DNA from: Symbiobacteriaceae bacterium
GTDB lineage: Bacteria > Bacillota > JAAYKD01 > WRDA01
Direction: 5' to 3'
Length of the DNA stretch: 17,706 nucleotides
Assembly (NCBI GenBank): GCA_009783675.1
Contig: WRDA01000009.1
Coordinates: 1-17,706 of the forward strand
The translations under genes were made by a program, and so were the position numbers. Positions 5,999 through 12,656 of this stretch are shown here, piece by piece. Under the pieces are notes generated by a model. That model was given only the letters and a program-made list of their open reading frames with translations, was not told the origin of the DNA and ran no database searches. Position 1 is the first letter of the stretch. Every line of letters starts with the position of its first letter.

Positions 5999-7726
5999 AT
6001 GGAGGAATGTGAGAGTCTTATGCCACAACAAGATCAGGGAAAGGGAGAATCTCAGCCGGGTAGCAAAACCGGCTCGAGCATCGCTACGCGTTTTCGTAAC
6101 GATAGCCTCCTGCTCTTTACTCTTGCCTTCTTCATCTTTGCCGTGGTGATGTATACGGCTTTCGGCAGACTCGTGAGCACGATCTCTAAAAACTTTGCCA
6201 GCAACTATGCCCTTAGTACTGCTGAGGTTCTTAGTGCCCACATCAGTAAAGAGATCGGCTTGATGTCGAAAGCAGCACGATCCGGGTCGGTTATCGCCTG
6301 GCTGCAGGAGGAGTCCGACCCTCAGCTGAAGAGTATCGCTCTGGAAGAACTGGCAGAGATCGTCAGCGAGCTTTATAGCGCTAATCTCTATGTTGGGATA
6401 GGGAAATCCAGCAACGAATACCAGGTTGAGCGTAATCTCACTCCCAAGGATTTTGTCCCCTTTGCTACACTGCGCGAAGGTGTGGGTGAGGACTCCTGGT
6501 ATTACGAATGCCTGGCTTCCGACAGCGATTATATGCTAAGTGTGAACTTCGATTTTGTCCTGGATCGCAAGAGAGTTTGGCTGGATTATAAGGTCATCCA
6601 TGAGGGAGAAGTTCTGGGAGTCATCTGCACCGGGCTGGAGTTCTCCCATCTCTCCGGTGAACTCTTCGCCAAATATGAAAGCGTCGGACTGCGAGGCTTC
6701 ATCATCGCCGGGGATGGCCAGATACTCATGGATAGTGCGAAAATCCGGGATGACAGTTATCTCTACGGAGCCTACAGCCTTAGCCTGCAGGAGCAGTTCA
6801 GCGACCCTCTGCTCCTCGCTTCCTTACAGTCTCACCTCCAGCAGATCGAGGGTTTCTTTACCGCGGTAGGAGATCCCAAATCCATCGCTGTTCATCAGGA
6901 TGCTTATCGCCATGCCAGTATCACCCCGGTCCGTCTGACCGAGTGGACGGCTGTGGTCCTCTCCAACCCCAACGCTTTGCTGGATATCGGTGTCTTTCTG
7001 CCGGTAGCCGTTGCAGTGCTGGCCCTGCTCATCGCCTTCGCTCTTTCGATCAGCGCGGTCAACTATAATCTGATCTTCCAACCTCTTAGCAAGCTGGAAC
7101 AGAGTCTCGGTCTTCTCAGGGAAAATCGCTACGCACCCGTGTATGGCACGGATCGCAGCGACGAGCTTGGCAATCTCTCGCGAACCATCAGCGAACTATT
7201 TCTTCAGGCAAATGTCGATCCTCTCACCGGCCTCTATAACCGGCGCTTCATGGAAAATACCCTGCGACATATTATGCCGACGCTTTCCCGTGCTAACGGC
7301 AGTCTGAGCCTGATGATGCTGGACATCGATTTCTTTAAGCGTTTTAATGATACCTACGGGCACGATCAGGGCGATGTTTGCCTAAAAGAGATCGCCAGGG
7401 TACTCACTGCCAGCGTCTCTCGTGCCAGCGACTTCGTCGCTCGCTACGGCGGGGAGGAGTTTGTCATCGTCCTGCCCTATACCGATGCACAGGGTGCCTT
7501 GGTGGTGGCAGAAAAAGTCCTGGAGAGCGTGAGGTCGGAAAACATACCTCATGCTCATAGTGAGGTCGCTCCCTATGTGACCATCTCTATCGGCATCACT
7601 ACCGGGAAGGTCGCTCACTGGCAACGCTGGGAGGAGTTCTTGCGCAAAGCCGATGAAGCCCTGTATGAATCCAAAAACAACGGACGGGATCGCTGCACGG
7701 CGTTTCCTCTGGAAGAAGAATCCTGA
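5999..7726 (+). CDS. Membrane-bound diguanylate cyclase with extracytoplasmic sensor
   Basis: It makes cyclic di-GMP from two GTP. In order: a polar N terminus, TM1 (about 36-56), a sensor region outside the membrane (about 57-325) that resembles a double-Cache domain in size and place, TM2 (about 331-355), a HAMP-like linker (about 359-400), and a GGDEF domain (about 405-575). The active site is intact: DIDFFKRFND with metal aspartate 442, and GGEEF at 484-488. An RxxD inhibitory site (R475-D478) lies exactly five residues before GGEEF, so product feedback inhibition is expected. ATG 5999 has no ribosome-binding site before it, while GGAGG (6001-6005) lies 14 bases before ATG 6020, so the true start may be 6020. 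It may act with the HD-GYP protein 3 kb downstream. The sensor ligand is unknown. Confidence 0.93.
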   Translation: MEECESLMPQQDQGKGESQPGSKTGSSIATRFRNDSLLLFTLAFFIFAVVMYTAFGRLVSTISKNFASNYALSTAEVLSAHISKEIGLMSKAARSGSVIAWLQEESDPQLKSIALEELAEIVSELYSANLYVGIGKSSNEYQVERNLTPKDFVPFATLREGVGEDSWYYECLASDSDYMLSVNFDFVLDRKRVWLDYKVIHEGEVLGVICTGLEFSHLSGELFAKYESVGLRGFIIAGDGQILMDSAKIRDDSYLYGAYSLSLQEQFSDPLLLASLQSHLQQIEGFFTAVGDPKSIAVHQDAYRHASITPVRLTEWTAVVLSNPNALLDIGVFLPVAVAVLALLIAFALSISAVNYNLIFQPLSKLEQSLGLLRENRYAPVYGTDRSDELGNLSRTISELFLQANVDPLTGLYNRRFMENTLRHIMPTLSRANGSLSLMMLDIDFFKRFNDTYGHDQGDVCLKEIARVLTASVSRASDFVARYGGEEFVIVLPYTDAQGALVVAEKVLESVRSENIPHAHSEVAPYVTISIGITTGKVAHWQRWEEFLRKADEALYESKNNGRDRCTAFPLEEES

Positions 7727-7763
7727 TCATCTCTATCTCCGCCAGGAAAGTTATATGAAAAGA

Positions 7764-7784
7764 CTGCAGACTTAAAGTCTGCAG
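7764..7784. repeat. Perfect short-loop palindrome between convergent genes
   Basis: CTGCAGACT (7764-7772) and AGTCTGCAG (7776-7784) are perfect 9-bp complements around TAA. On the minus strand the stem is followed by TCTTTT, so it could act as a weak terminator for the XRE-type gene; the plus side lacks a T-run. Its core resembles the palindromes near 3106 and 3134. Confidence 0.55.
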
Positions 7785-7826
7785 CCTCAGGACGAAATGC
7801 CTGTCGTGATACGGGGGTAAAGTCCT

Positions 7827-8036
7827 TTAACTAATCCTTTCACCGGTAGGCAGAACGAAGGCAATTTCCAGATCGACATCCAACGCTTCAGCAATTGTTT
7901 TCAGATCGCGCTCTGCAAAATTATCCCGTTTCATCTTGTAGGATAGATTCTGGGGAGAAATACCCATTCTCCTGGCTAGTTCGGCTTCCGAAAGATTACC
8001 CCGTTTCACGAGTAGTATGCGGATTTTTTCTGCCAT
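7827..8036 (-). CDS. Small XRE-family (Cro/C1-type) HTH regulator (69 aa)
   Basis: This is a single-domain DNA-binding protein. The helix-turn-helix is visible as LSEAELARRMGISPQNLSYK (about 15-34), followed by DLKTIAEALDVDLEIAF, the usual fifth helix of XRE/Cro repressors. Only a short tail (VLPTGERIS) follows, so there is no effector domain. The start is well supported: read on the minus strand, AGGAGGT lies about 5-6 bases before the ATG. It is the only convincing minus-strand gene. It converges with the cyclase and diverges from the LytTR operon, so it could control either itself or that operon. A direct repeat TACTGTA-TACTGT at 8058-8070, in its own 5' region, could be an operator. No neighbouring phage or toxin gene was seen. 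Targets are unknown. Confidence 0.85.
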   Translation of the reverse strand: MAEKIRILLVKRGNLSEAELARRMGISPQNLSYKMKRDNFAERDLKTIAEALDVDLEIAFVLPTGERIS

Positions 8037-8103
8037 ATCATGACCTCCTTCGCTTGGTACTGTATACTGTGGTTTAATCCTTTAACACTATAGCACATAG
8101 TAT

Positions 8104-8133
8104 TTGTTTTACTGGCAAAGGGGCATGTAATAT
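8104..8133 (+). promoter_or_regulatory. Possible promoter of the LytTR operon leader
   Basis: TTGTTT (8104-8109) and TAATAT (8128-8133) are separated by 18 bases and resemble a housekeeping promoter. A start near 8140 would give a leader of about 215 bases that contains the stems described at 8160-8307. The match is moderate and other AT-rich positions are possible. Confidence 0.33.
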
Positions 8134-8159
8134 ATGATAACTGTCATCTATATTCTTTG

Positions 8160-8307
8160 GTGATAAAAATCGGCATGTTCGTGCCAGTATTATCACAGCC
8201 GATCCTGCATCTGGTATGTCTTGTCTGACAGGATTAATCGGGTGTCAGCTTTTTCCTCTAACGATGCTGGCTCCCTGCAACGCAACAGCGCCAGGGCAGG
8301 ATTTTTT
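8160..8307 (+). promoter_or_regulatory. Attenuator-like structured leader before the LytTR gene
   Basis: This gene-free stretch can fold in competing ways. GTGATAA (8160-8166) pairs with TTATCAC (8190-8196) and encloses GGCA/TGCC (8172-8175 / 8182-8185). ATCGGC (8169-8174) can instead pair with GCCGAT (8198-8203). ATCCTG (8202-8207) pairs with CAGGAT (8229-8234), which overlaps CTGACA (8225-8230) of a terminator-like stem with TGTCAG (8243-8248) followed by five T. A second weak stem CCTGC/GCAGG (8274-8278 / 8296-8300) ends in A and six T. Such mutually exclusive helices are typical of attenuators and riboswitches, but I match no known class. The rest of 8037-8356 shows nothing more. Confidence 0.38.
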
Positions 8308-8356
8308 CCCTTAGTGACGAAATAGGCAGGAACAATGCCTGTGGGGGGAGATCCGT

Positions 8357-9073
8357 TTGGCATGGATTCTGGCGCACTGCGAGGACATTGCAGCAGATCG
8401 TGAAATTATCGAGACCCAGTTGAAGAAGTGGGCTCGCTTACGTAAGCAAAAGGTGACCCTCTATTCCTTCGAGGACGCTAACCGCCTTCTGGGAGCCTGG
8501 AGGGATACCGATTCTTTCGATGCATTATTGCTCGATATCGAACTGCCTGGTCAGGACGGAGTCTCTCTCGCCGAGAGCATTCGTAAGAAGGATCGCCACA
8601 TTCCCATCATCTTCATCACCAACCACAGCAATATCATGCCTAAGGGGTTCGCCCTGGAAGTCATCGATTTTCTGATCAAACCTCTGGTTGAAGAACGGTT
8701 CTTCGCGGCAATGGACAGGCTGTTATATCGTCTTCAACGTCGGGGAGACGATTACTTCACCTGTCGGGTAGAGCGCGAAACCATGCGTTTCCCACTGCGG
8801 GATATCTACTATCTGGTTAGCGATGGCCACTATGTTACGATTAATGACGATGTGATGATGCGTTTCCGGGAGAAAATGGATCCTCTGGAAGCGCGCCTGC
8901 CTAAGAATTTTGTCCGTATCCATCGCAGCATTATCGTAAACATGGATCATATTTATCAGTATGGGTTACAGCGAGTGATCATCGATGATGAGGAGCACAC
9001 CGAACAGCCAATCGGTAAGAACTACATGGAGAGTTTCGTTAAGGCTATCACAGAGTATAGACGATTCTTCTAG
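8357..9073 (+). CDS. LytTR-family response regulator (AgrA/ComE type)
   Basis: This is a transcription factor with an N-terminal receiver (about 1-125) and a C-terminal LytTR DNA-binding domain (about 135-235). The receiver keeps the acidic pair E9-D10, the phosphoacceptor D60 in LLLDIELPGQDG, T88 in IIFITN and K108 in FLIKPL, so it should be phosphorylated normally. The LytTR part shows RDIYYLVSDGHYVTI and FVRIHRSIIVNMDHI. A TTG start at 8357, six bases after GGGGGGAG, fits both the ribosome-binding site and the domain edge. The partner histidine kinase follows 14 bases later. LytTR regulators usually bind paired 9-bp direct repeats; I could not find a clear pair in the leader. Targets are unknown, and the operon itself is a likely one. 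Confidence 0.94.
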   Translation: MAWILAHCEDIAADREIIETQLKKWARLRKQKVTLYSFEDANRLLGAWRDTDSFDALLLDIELPGQDGVSLAESIRKKDRHIPIIFITNHSNIMPKGFALEVIDFLIKPLVEERFFAAMDRLLYRLQRRGDDYFTCRVERETMRFPLRDIYYLVSDGHYVTINDDVMMRFREKMDPLEARLPKNFVRIHRSIIVNMDHIYQYGLQRVIIDDEEHTEQPIGKNYMESFVKAITEYRRFF

Positions 9074-9087
9074 AAACGAGGCCCAAA

Positions 9088-10488
9088 ATGAGTGAAGCCA
9101 TCTGGTATCTCTTTACAATCATTGGCAACGCTCTCGAAGCATTTCTTCTCCTCTTCCTGCTCAATCGAAAACTGGGCAGAGGATGGCTTGATTGGCAGAA
9201 GGACGCAGTCTATACTGGCCTGGTCGTCACCCTGCTAACAGTTTTCAGTGTTCTTGGGCTTTCCTATGTCTTCTCTCTGCTTTTTCTGCTGGTAACGACG
9301 CTAAGTTATTGCTATAACTTCAAAAACAGTGCCATGTTCCCTGCTATTCGCTGGCTGGTCACTGCTCATGCAGTCTTCTTTTGTGGCAATTATATACTCT
9401 CGCTCTGGGTCGAAAGAGTTCCTCTTCTCAGTTGGGAATTGCTCTCCGCTCAGAGTCCCATACGCCTGATGATGCTCCTTTTCTACTCTCTGATCATCAC
9501 CATCGCCATCATCCTTTTAGCGAAACCGGAGACCAACCCTGCGGTGATACCTCAATGGATGTATCCCCTGCTCTATGTTCTGGCTGTTGGCGCCGTGTTC
9601 ATCAGCGGCATCCTCTTGGATCTCTCTCAGTTAATTTTAGTTAATCCCGATCTCTCCATAGCTCTGACTCTTTCTTTTTGCATGCTGTTTATCGTCATCG
9701 TCAGCGGTTTCGTCCTCTTCGATCGCCTGGTCTACTCCACTACCCAGTCCATCGAACTGCAGACGCGGGTCATGCGCAGTGAAGCCGAGAGCAAGGATCT
9801 ACAGAATCTTCTGGATGGTTATGAGAATCTGCGCAACCTTTGGCATGACATCAAGCAACACTTCGCAATATTACTTGGCTATGCCGAGACGGACCGATAT
9901 GCAGAGATGAAACACTACCTGGTGGATGTCTTGCATCAAGACTTTATACCCGTGCGGGATCTGCTCTTCTCGGGGCATCCACACCTGGACGCATTACTGT
10001 TCGTTAAGGCGCAGCAAGCCAGACGTCTGGGCCTTGAGTTGCAGAAGAAGCTGGTTGTCCCCCAGAACCTTCCCTTTAATGAAAGCGATTTTGTTGCCAT
10101 CATCGGCAATATTCTGGATAATGCCTTCGAAGCTTTGGAACACCTGCCCCAGGACAGGAGGTTTCTCAGATTCGACGCCACCATACGTAAAGGAATGTGG
10201 GTCATAGAGGTCCAAAACGCGTCCAATGGTGTCTACCGCCAGGATAAATCCGGGATTTTTTCTTCAACAAAGTCCGGAACAATGCATGGCATAGGCTTAA
10301 GGCGCATTCGTGAGCTGGTTGAGAGAATGGGAGGTCTGGTGGAGATTGACGCTGCCCCCTCCAGTTTTACCATCACCCTACATCTGCCTATTCCGGAAGT
10401 TCGCGATGCAGAGGAAGCCAGGCGACCTCTGAAGAGCACTTACTCACCTATTGAAGAGTATATCCTCGAGGAGGAAAAGCCATGTTAG
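9088..10488 (+). CDS. GHKL-family sensor histidine kinase (AgrC/ComD-like)
   Basis: This is a membrane sensor kinase for the LytTR regulator just upstream. About six transmembrane segments fill residues 5-212, followed by a coiled linker. The phosphorylated histidine is H253 in NLWHDIKQH, the form used by AgrC-like kinases. The ATP-binding domain shows an N-box IIGNILDNAFEALE (338-351), GIFSSTKSGTMHGIGL (389-404) as the G-box region, and a final MGGLVEID strand. ATG 9088 has GAGG six bases upstream. The C terminus overlaps the next gene by seven bases (ATGTTAG), so the three genes are probably one operon. The N-terminal multi-TM layout is that of peptide-sensing kinases, but no AgrB-type peptidase or peptide precursor is visible here, so the signal is unknown. 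Confidence 0.94.
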   Translation: MSEAIWYLFTIIGNALEAFLLLFLLNRKLGRGWLDWQKDAVYTGLVVTLLTVFSVLGLSYVFSLLFLLVTTLSYCYNFKNSAMFPAIRWLVTAHAVFFCGNYILSLWVERVPLLSWELLSAQSPIRLMMLLFYSLIITIAIILLAKPETNPAVIPQWMYPLLYVLAVGAVFISGILLDLSQLILVNPDLSIALTLSFCMLFIVIVSGFVLFDRLVYSTTQSIELQTRVMRSEAESKDLQNLLDGYENLRNLWHDIKQHFAILLGYAETDRYAEMKHYLVDVLHQDFIPVRDLLFSGHPHLDALLFVKAQQARRLGLELQKKLVVPQNLPFNESDFVAIIGNILDNAFEALEHLPQDRRFLRFDATIRKGMWVIEVQNASNGVYRQDKSGIFSSTKSGTMHGIGLRRIRELVERMGGLVEIDAAPSSFTITLHLPIPEVRDAEEARRPLKSTYSPIEEYILEEEKPC

Positions 10489-12323
10489 GATTCGAAGAAA
10501 GATTGATCAGCATTATCTCGGAGTTCCGTCAGATGGAAAATGAAACCCTACCCTTCGGTCTTTCCCGGGAGCAGCTGATCGATCTGTTGGAAGAGAAAAG
10601 CGCTAAATGTCGACGCCTGATGGAAGCGAACACCAGGCTTCTACGGGAACGGCTTTATCCTATGCTGGAAGATGCAGAGAATCTCAGCGACAGCGAGGCT
10701 GACGATCTGTCAGAACTGGCTCAGCGTCTTTATACACTCATCAATACCCTGGATATGGGGTTGGCGATGGTGATCCACACAGCTCTTCTGCGTCGAGCCC
10801 GAGAGAAGCAGGATCCGGACCGTATTGTTCGCCATATCTACTGGATTGCCATTATCTATATGTACCTGGATAAATCCCTTTTCCTCGAGGAATCCCTGGC
10901 TTTGTTCGCCGAAGGTGCAGGCTTTAGGGAGAATTATCTAACTATCGAAAGCAAAGAGACCAGGATGTATATCAACCGTTGCCTGGGAAATGTCTATGTG
11001 GCCTGCAGCGGGTTTCGATCGGATCCCAAAACCAGAGATGAAGAACATTTCTTTCGTATTATCGATGAAGCTCTGGCTTTTTGGAATGATCCAACCGTCA
11101 GGGCTCTGGACCCCGACTTTCCCTGGGCTGCTTTCACCACTAATCCTCATCAGAACATCTGCGCCTGGCTCGATCTCATCCGCATCAATAACGAGAGAGG
11201 AACCCCTTTGGTTAAGAGGATCGACGAAAGTCTGCTGATCCTTACTGAGGGTGAAGCCCAGGGTTACGCCAATCGCAACTGGCCTCCCAGCCGTCTTACC
11301 TATGTACAGTTATCCATGAACTATCACAGCGAGCGCTGTGATTTGGTTACCCTGGTCAGTGAACTCAGACAGCTCTTCAATACCGCCGATGAGGATGATT
11401 ATTCCACTGAGGGTATGTTCAGGATGCTGCATGTTCCGGCGGCTCTGCTGATCTACCTTAAGCATGAAATGGGAGGGGATTCCGCGCGCTTCATTCAGGA
11501 GAGCACTCCCATCATTCAGCGGATCCTGCGTTACTGTCGTAACACGCCAGATGGTATAGACAGACAGCGTATAAATTCGTTCCTCGGTGAATTTGGCATG
11601 AGCAATCTGGCACCAGAACAGGCGGAAGAGTATCTAAGTCTGGTCCTGGATCTGATCTCCTTCATTCATATGCCGATTTATGTCCATTGTCTACAAACCG
11701 GTTTCATCAGCTCCAGTATCGCCGAATACCTGATCGATCAAAATCCCGAGCAGTTTGTAGGACTCTGCGGAACGACCAGCGTCGAGGAAATTGCTCAGTA
11801 TAAGTACCGTATCTGTGACTTGGTCAGACGTGCAGGAATCTTTCACGATATCGGCAAGATAGAGCATGTGAACACGATCTCCATGATCTCCAGGCCTTTT
11901 TTCGATTTCGAAGAAAAGATTACCCAAACTCATGTGCATTCCGAGAAGCTGGAACTCGGCACAACTGAAGATCTCAGCTGCATTATGGCTACTCTCAACG
12001 GGCATCATATCTGGGCCGACAGCCAGGGAGGGTATCCCTGTGAAGAGATCCCCATTGCCCAACCCTACAAGTCCATAGTCGATATCGTGGCTGTAGCAGA
12101 CTCTTTAGATGCCGGCACGGATGAATATGGTCATACCTTCCGCAGCGATCAGAGTTTTGATCGTGTGCTCAGCGAGATTCATGCTCAGGCGGGTACCCGT
12201 TATGCAGCCTGGGTAGTGGCGGCTCTGACTGACGCTGAGTTGTTAGAGGACCTGCGTAATTATACTTCAGTCAGTCGTCAGGAAACCTACTATGCTGCTT
12301 ATGTGAAGACCAGCAGGGCATAA
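10482..12323 (+). CDS. HD-GYP domain protein with unassigned N-terminal region (613 aa)
   Basis: The C-terminal part (about 390-600) is an HD-GYP phosphohydrolase, the class that breaks c-di-GMP to pGpG or GMP. Likely metal ligands are in order: H402 (YVHCLQTG), H455-D456 (GIFHDIGKI), H484/H486 (THVHSEK), H508-H509 (GHHIWADSQGGYP, with GYP 517-519) and D540 (VADSLDAGTD). The GYP motif is preceded by Q-G rather than the usual D-G-x-G. The first 390 residues are mostly helical and soluble with no motif I know; no receiver, GAF or membrane segment is seen. The start ATG 10482 has GAGGAGG nine bases upstream and overlaps the kinase gene. Being third in an operon with a LytTR system suggests its level is set by that system. 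Activity on c-di-GMP is inferred from the family. Confidence 0.85.
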   Translation: MLGFEERLISIISEFRQMENETLPFGLSREQLIDLLEEKSAKCRRLMEANTRLLRERLYPMLEDAENLSDSEADDLSELAQRLYTLINTLDMGLAMVIHTALLRRAREKQDPDRIVRHIYWIAIIYMYLDKSLFLEESLALFAEGAGFRENYLTIESKETRMYINRCLGNVYVACSGFRSDPKTRDEEHFFRIIDEALAFWNDPTVRALDPDFPWAAFTTNPHQNICAWLDLIRINNERGTPLVKRIDESLLILTEGEAQGYANRNWPPSRLTYVQLSMNYHSERCDLVTLVSELRQLFNTADEDDYSTEGMFRMLHVPAALLIYLKHEMGGDSARFIQESTPIIQRILRYCRNTPDGIDRQRINSFLGEFGMSNLAPEQAEEYLSLVLDLISFIHMPIYVHCLQTGFISSSIAEYLIDQNPEQFVGLCGTTSVEEIAQYKYRICDLVRRAGIFHDIGKIEHVNTISMISRPFFDFEEKITQTHVHSEKLELGTTEDLSCIMATLNGHHIWADSQGGYPCEEIPIAQPYKSIVDIVAVADSLDAGTDEYGHTFRSDQSFDRVLSEIHAQAGTRYAAWVVAALTDAELLEDLRNYTSVSRQETYYAAYVKTSRA

Positions 12324-12392
12324 GCATATAGAGTATCCACTTTGCTAAAACCCTCATACTTTAAGAATACTTTAATATTGATGCTTATTGTC

Positions 12393-12430
12393 ACCGCCCT
12401 CCCGGTAATCCTGGGTGGTTTTTTATTTTA
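12393..12430 (+). terminator. Intrinsic terminator after the LytTR/GHKL/HD-GYP operon
   Basis: ACCGCCC (12393-12399) pairs with GGGTGGT (12413-12419), one G-U, around a 13-base loop, and the stem runs directly into TTTTTTATTTTA. It lies 70 bases after the HD-GYP stop and closes that operon. Confidence 0.82.
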
Positions 12431-12535
12431 CCATATTTTTTATAACATCAAAATATACTTTAAATCATAAATATTTATTTTATACACGTGTAATTTTACT
12501 CACATCGACATATAAATTTAAGGAGGAACCTCTCA
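12430..12535. other. AT-rich gap before the carboxypeptidase gene
   Basis: This gap is clearly more AT-rich than its surroundings. It contains a perfect 10-bp palindrome TACACGTGTA (12483-12492), which could be an operator, and ends in AAGGAGG (12520-12526). No clear -35/-10 pair stands out. An ORF through it is low in credible protein signal and was not called. Confidence 0.4.
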
Positions 12536-12538
12536 ATG

Positions 12539-12563
12539 TGCTGTTGAATGCAGGACAACAGCA
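12539..12563 (+). promoter_or_regulatory. Hairpin just after an orphan ribosome-binding site
   Basis: TGCTGTTG (12539-12546) and CAACAGCA (12556-12563) form a perfect 8-bp stem with a nine-base loop. Just upstream, AAGGAGG (12520-12526) is nine bases before ATG 12536, which opens only a three-codon ORF (Met-Cys-Cys-stop) that runs into the hairpin. It could be a translation-linked leader or an mRNA-stability element for the carboxypeptidase gene about 95 bases downstream. Confidence 0.4.
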
Positions 12564-12656
12564 AAGACCAAAGTGTGTAACCCTCATCTTACATGGTAGT
12601 TATTGGTAGGTAAACACAGGCGTATGCTCAGAAGAACCCTCAAAGGAGGTGTATCG

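Noticed and set aside
5913..8356. c-di-GMP riboswitch near the cyclase or the LytTR operon
   Set aside because: No GEMM-I or GEMM-II core was seen in either gap; only unclassified stems are present.
12415..12609. 64-residue ORF across the AT-rich gap
   Set aside because: It begins within the terminator T-run, has no ribosome-binding site, and its composition just reflects AT-rich DNA.
12603..12656. N-terminal extension of the carboxypeptidase from the upstream in-frame start at 12603
   Set aside because: The 18 extra residues are highly charged and placed before a normal signal peptide; GTG 12657 has AAAGGAGG at the right distance.
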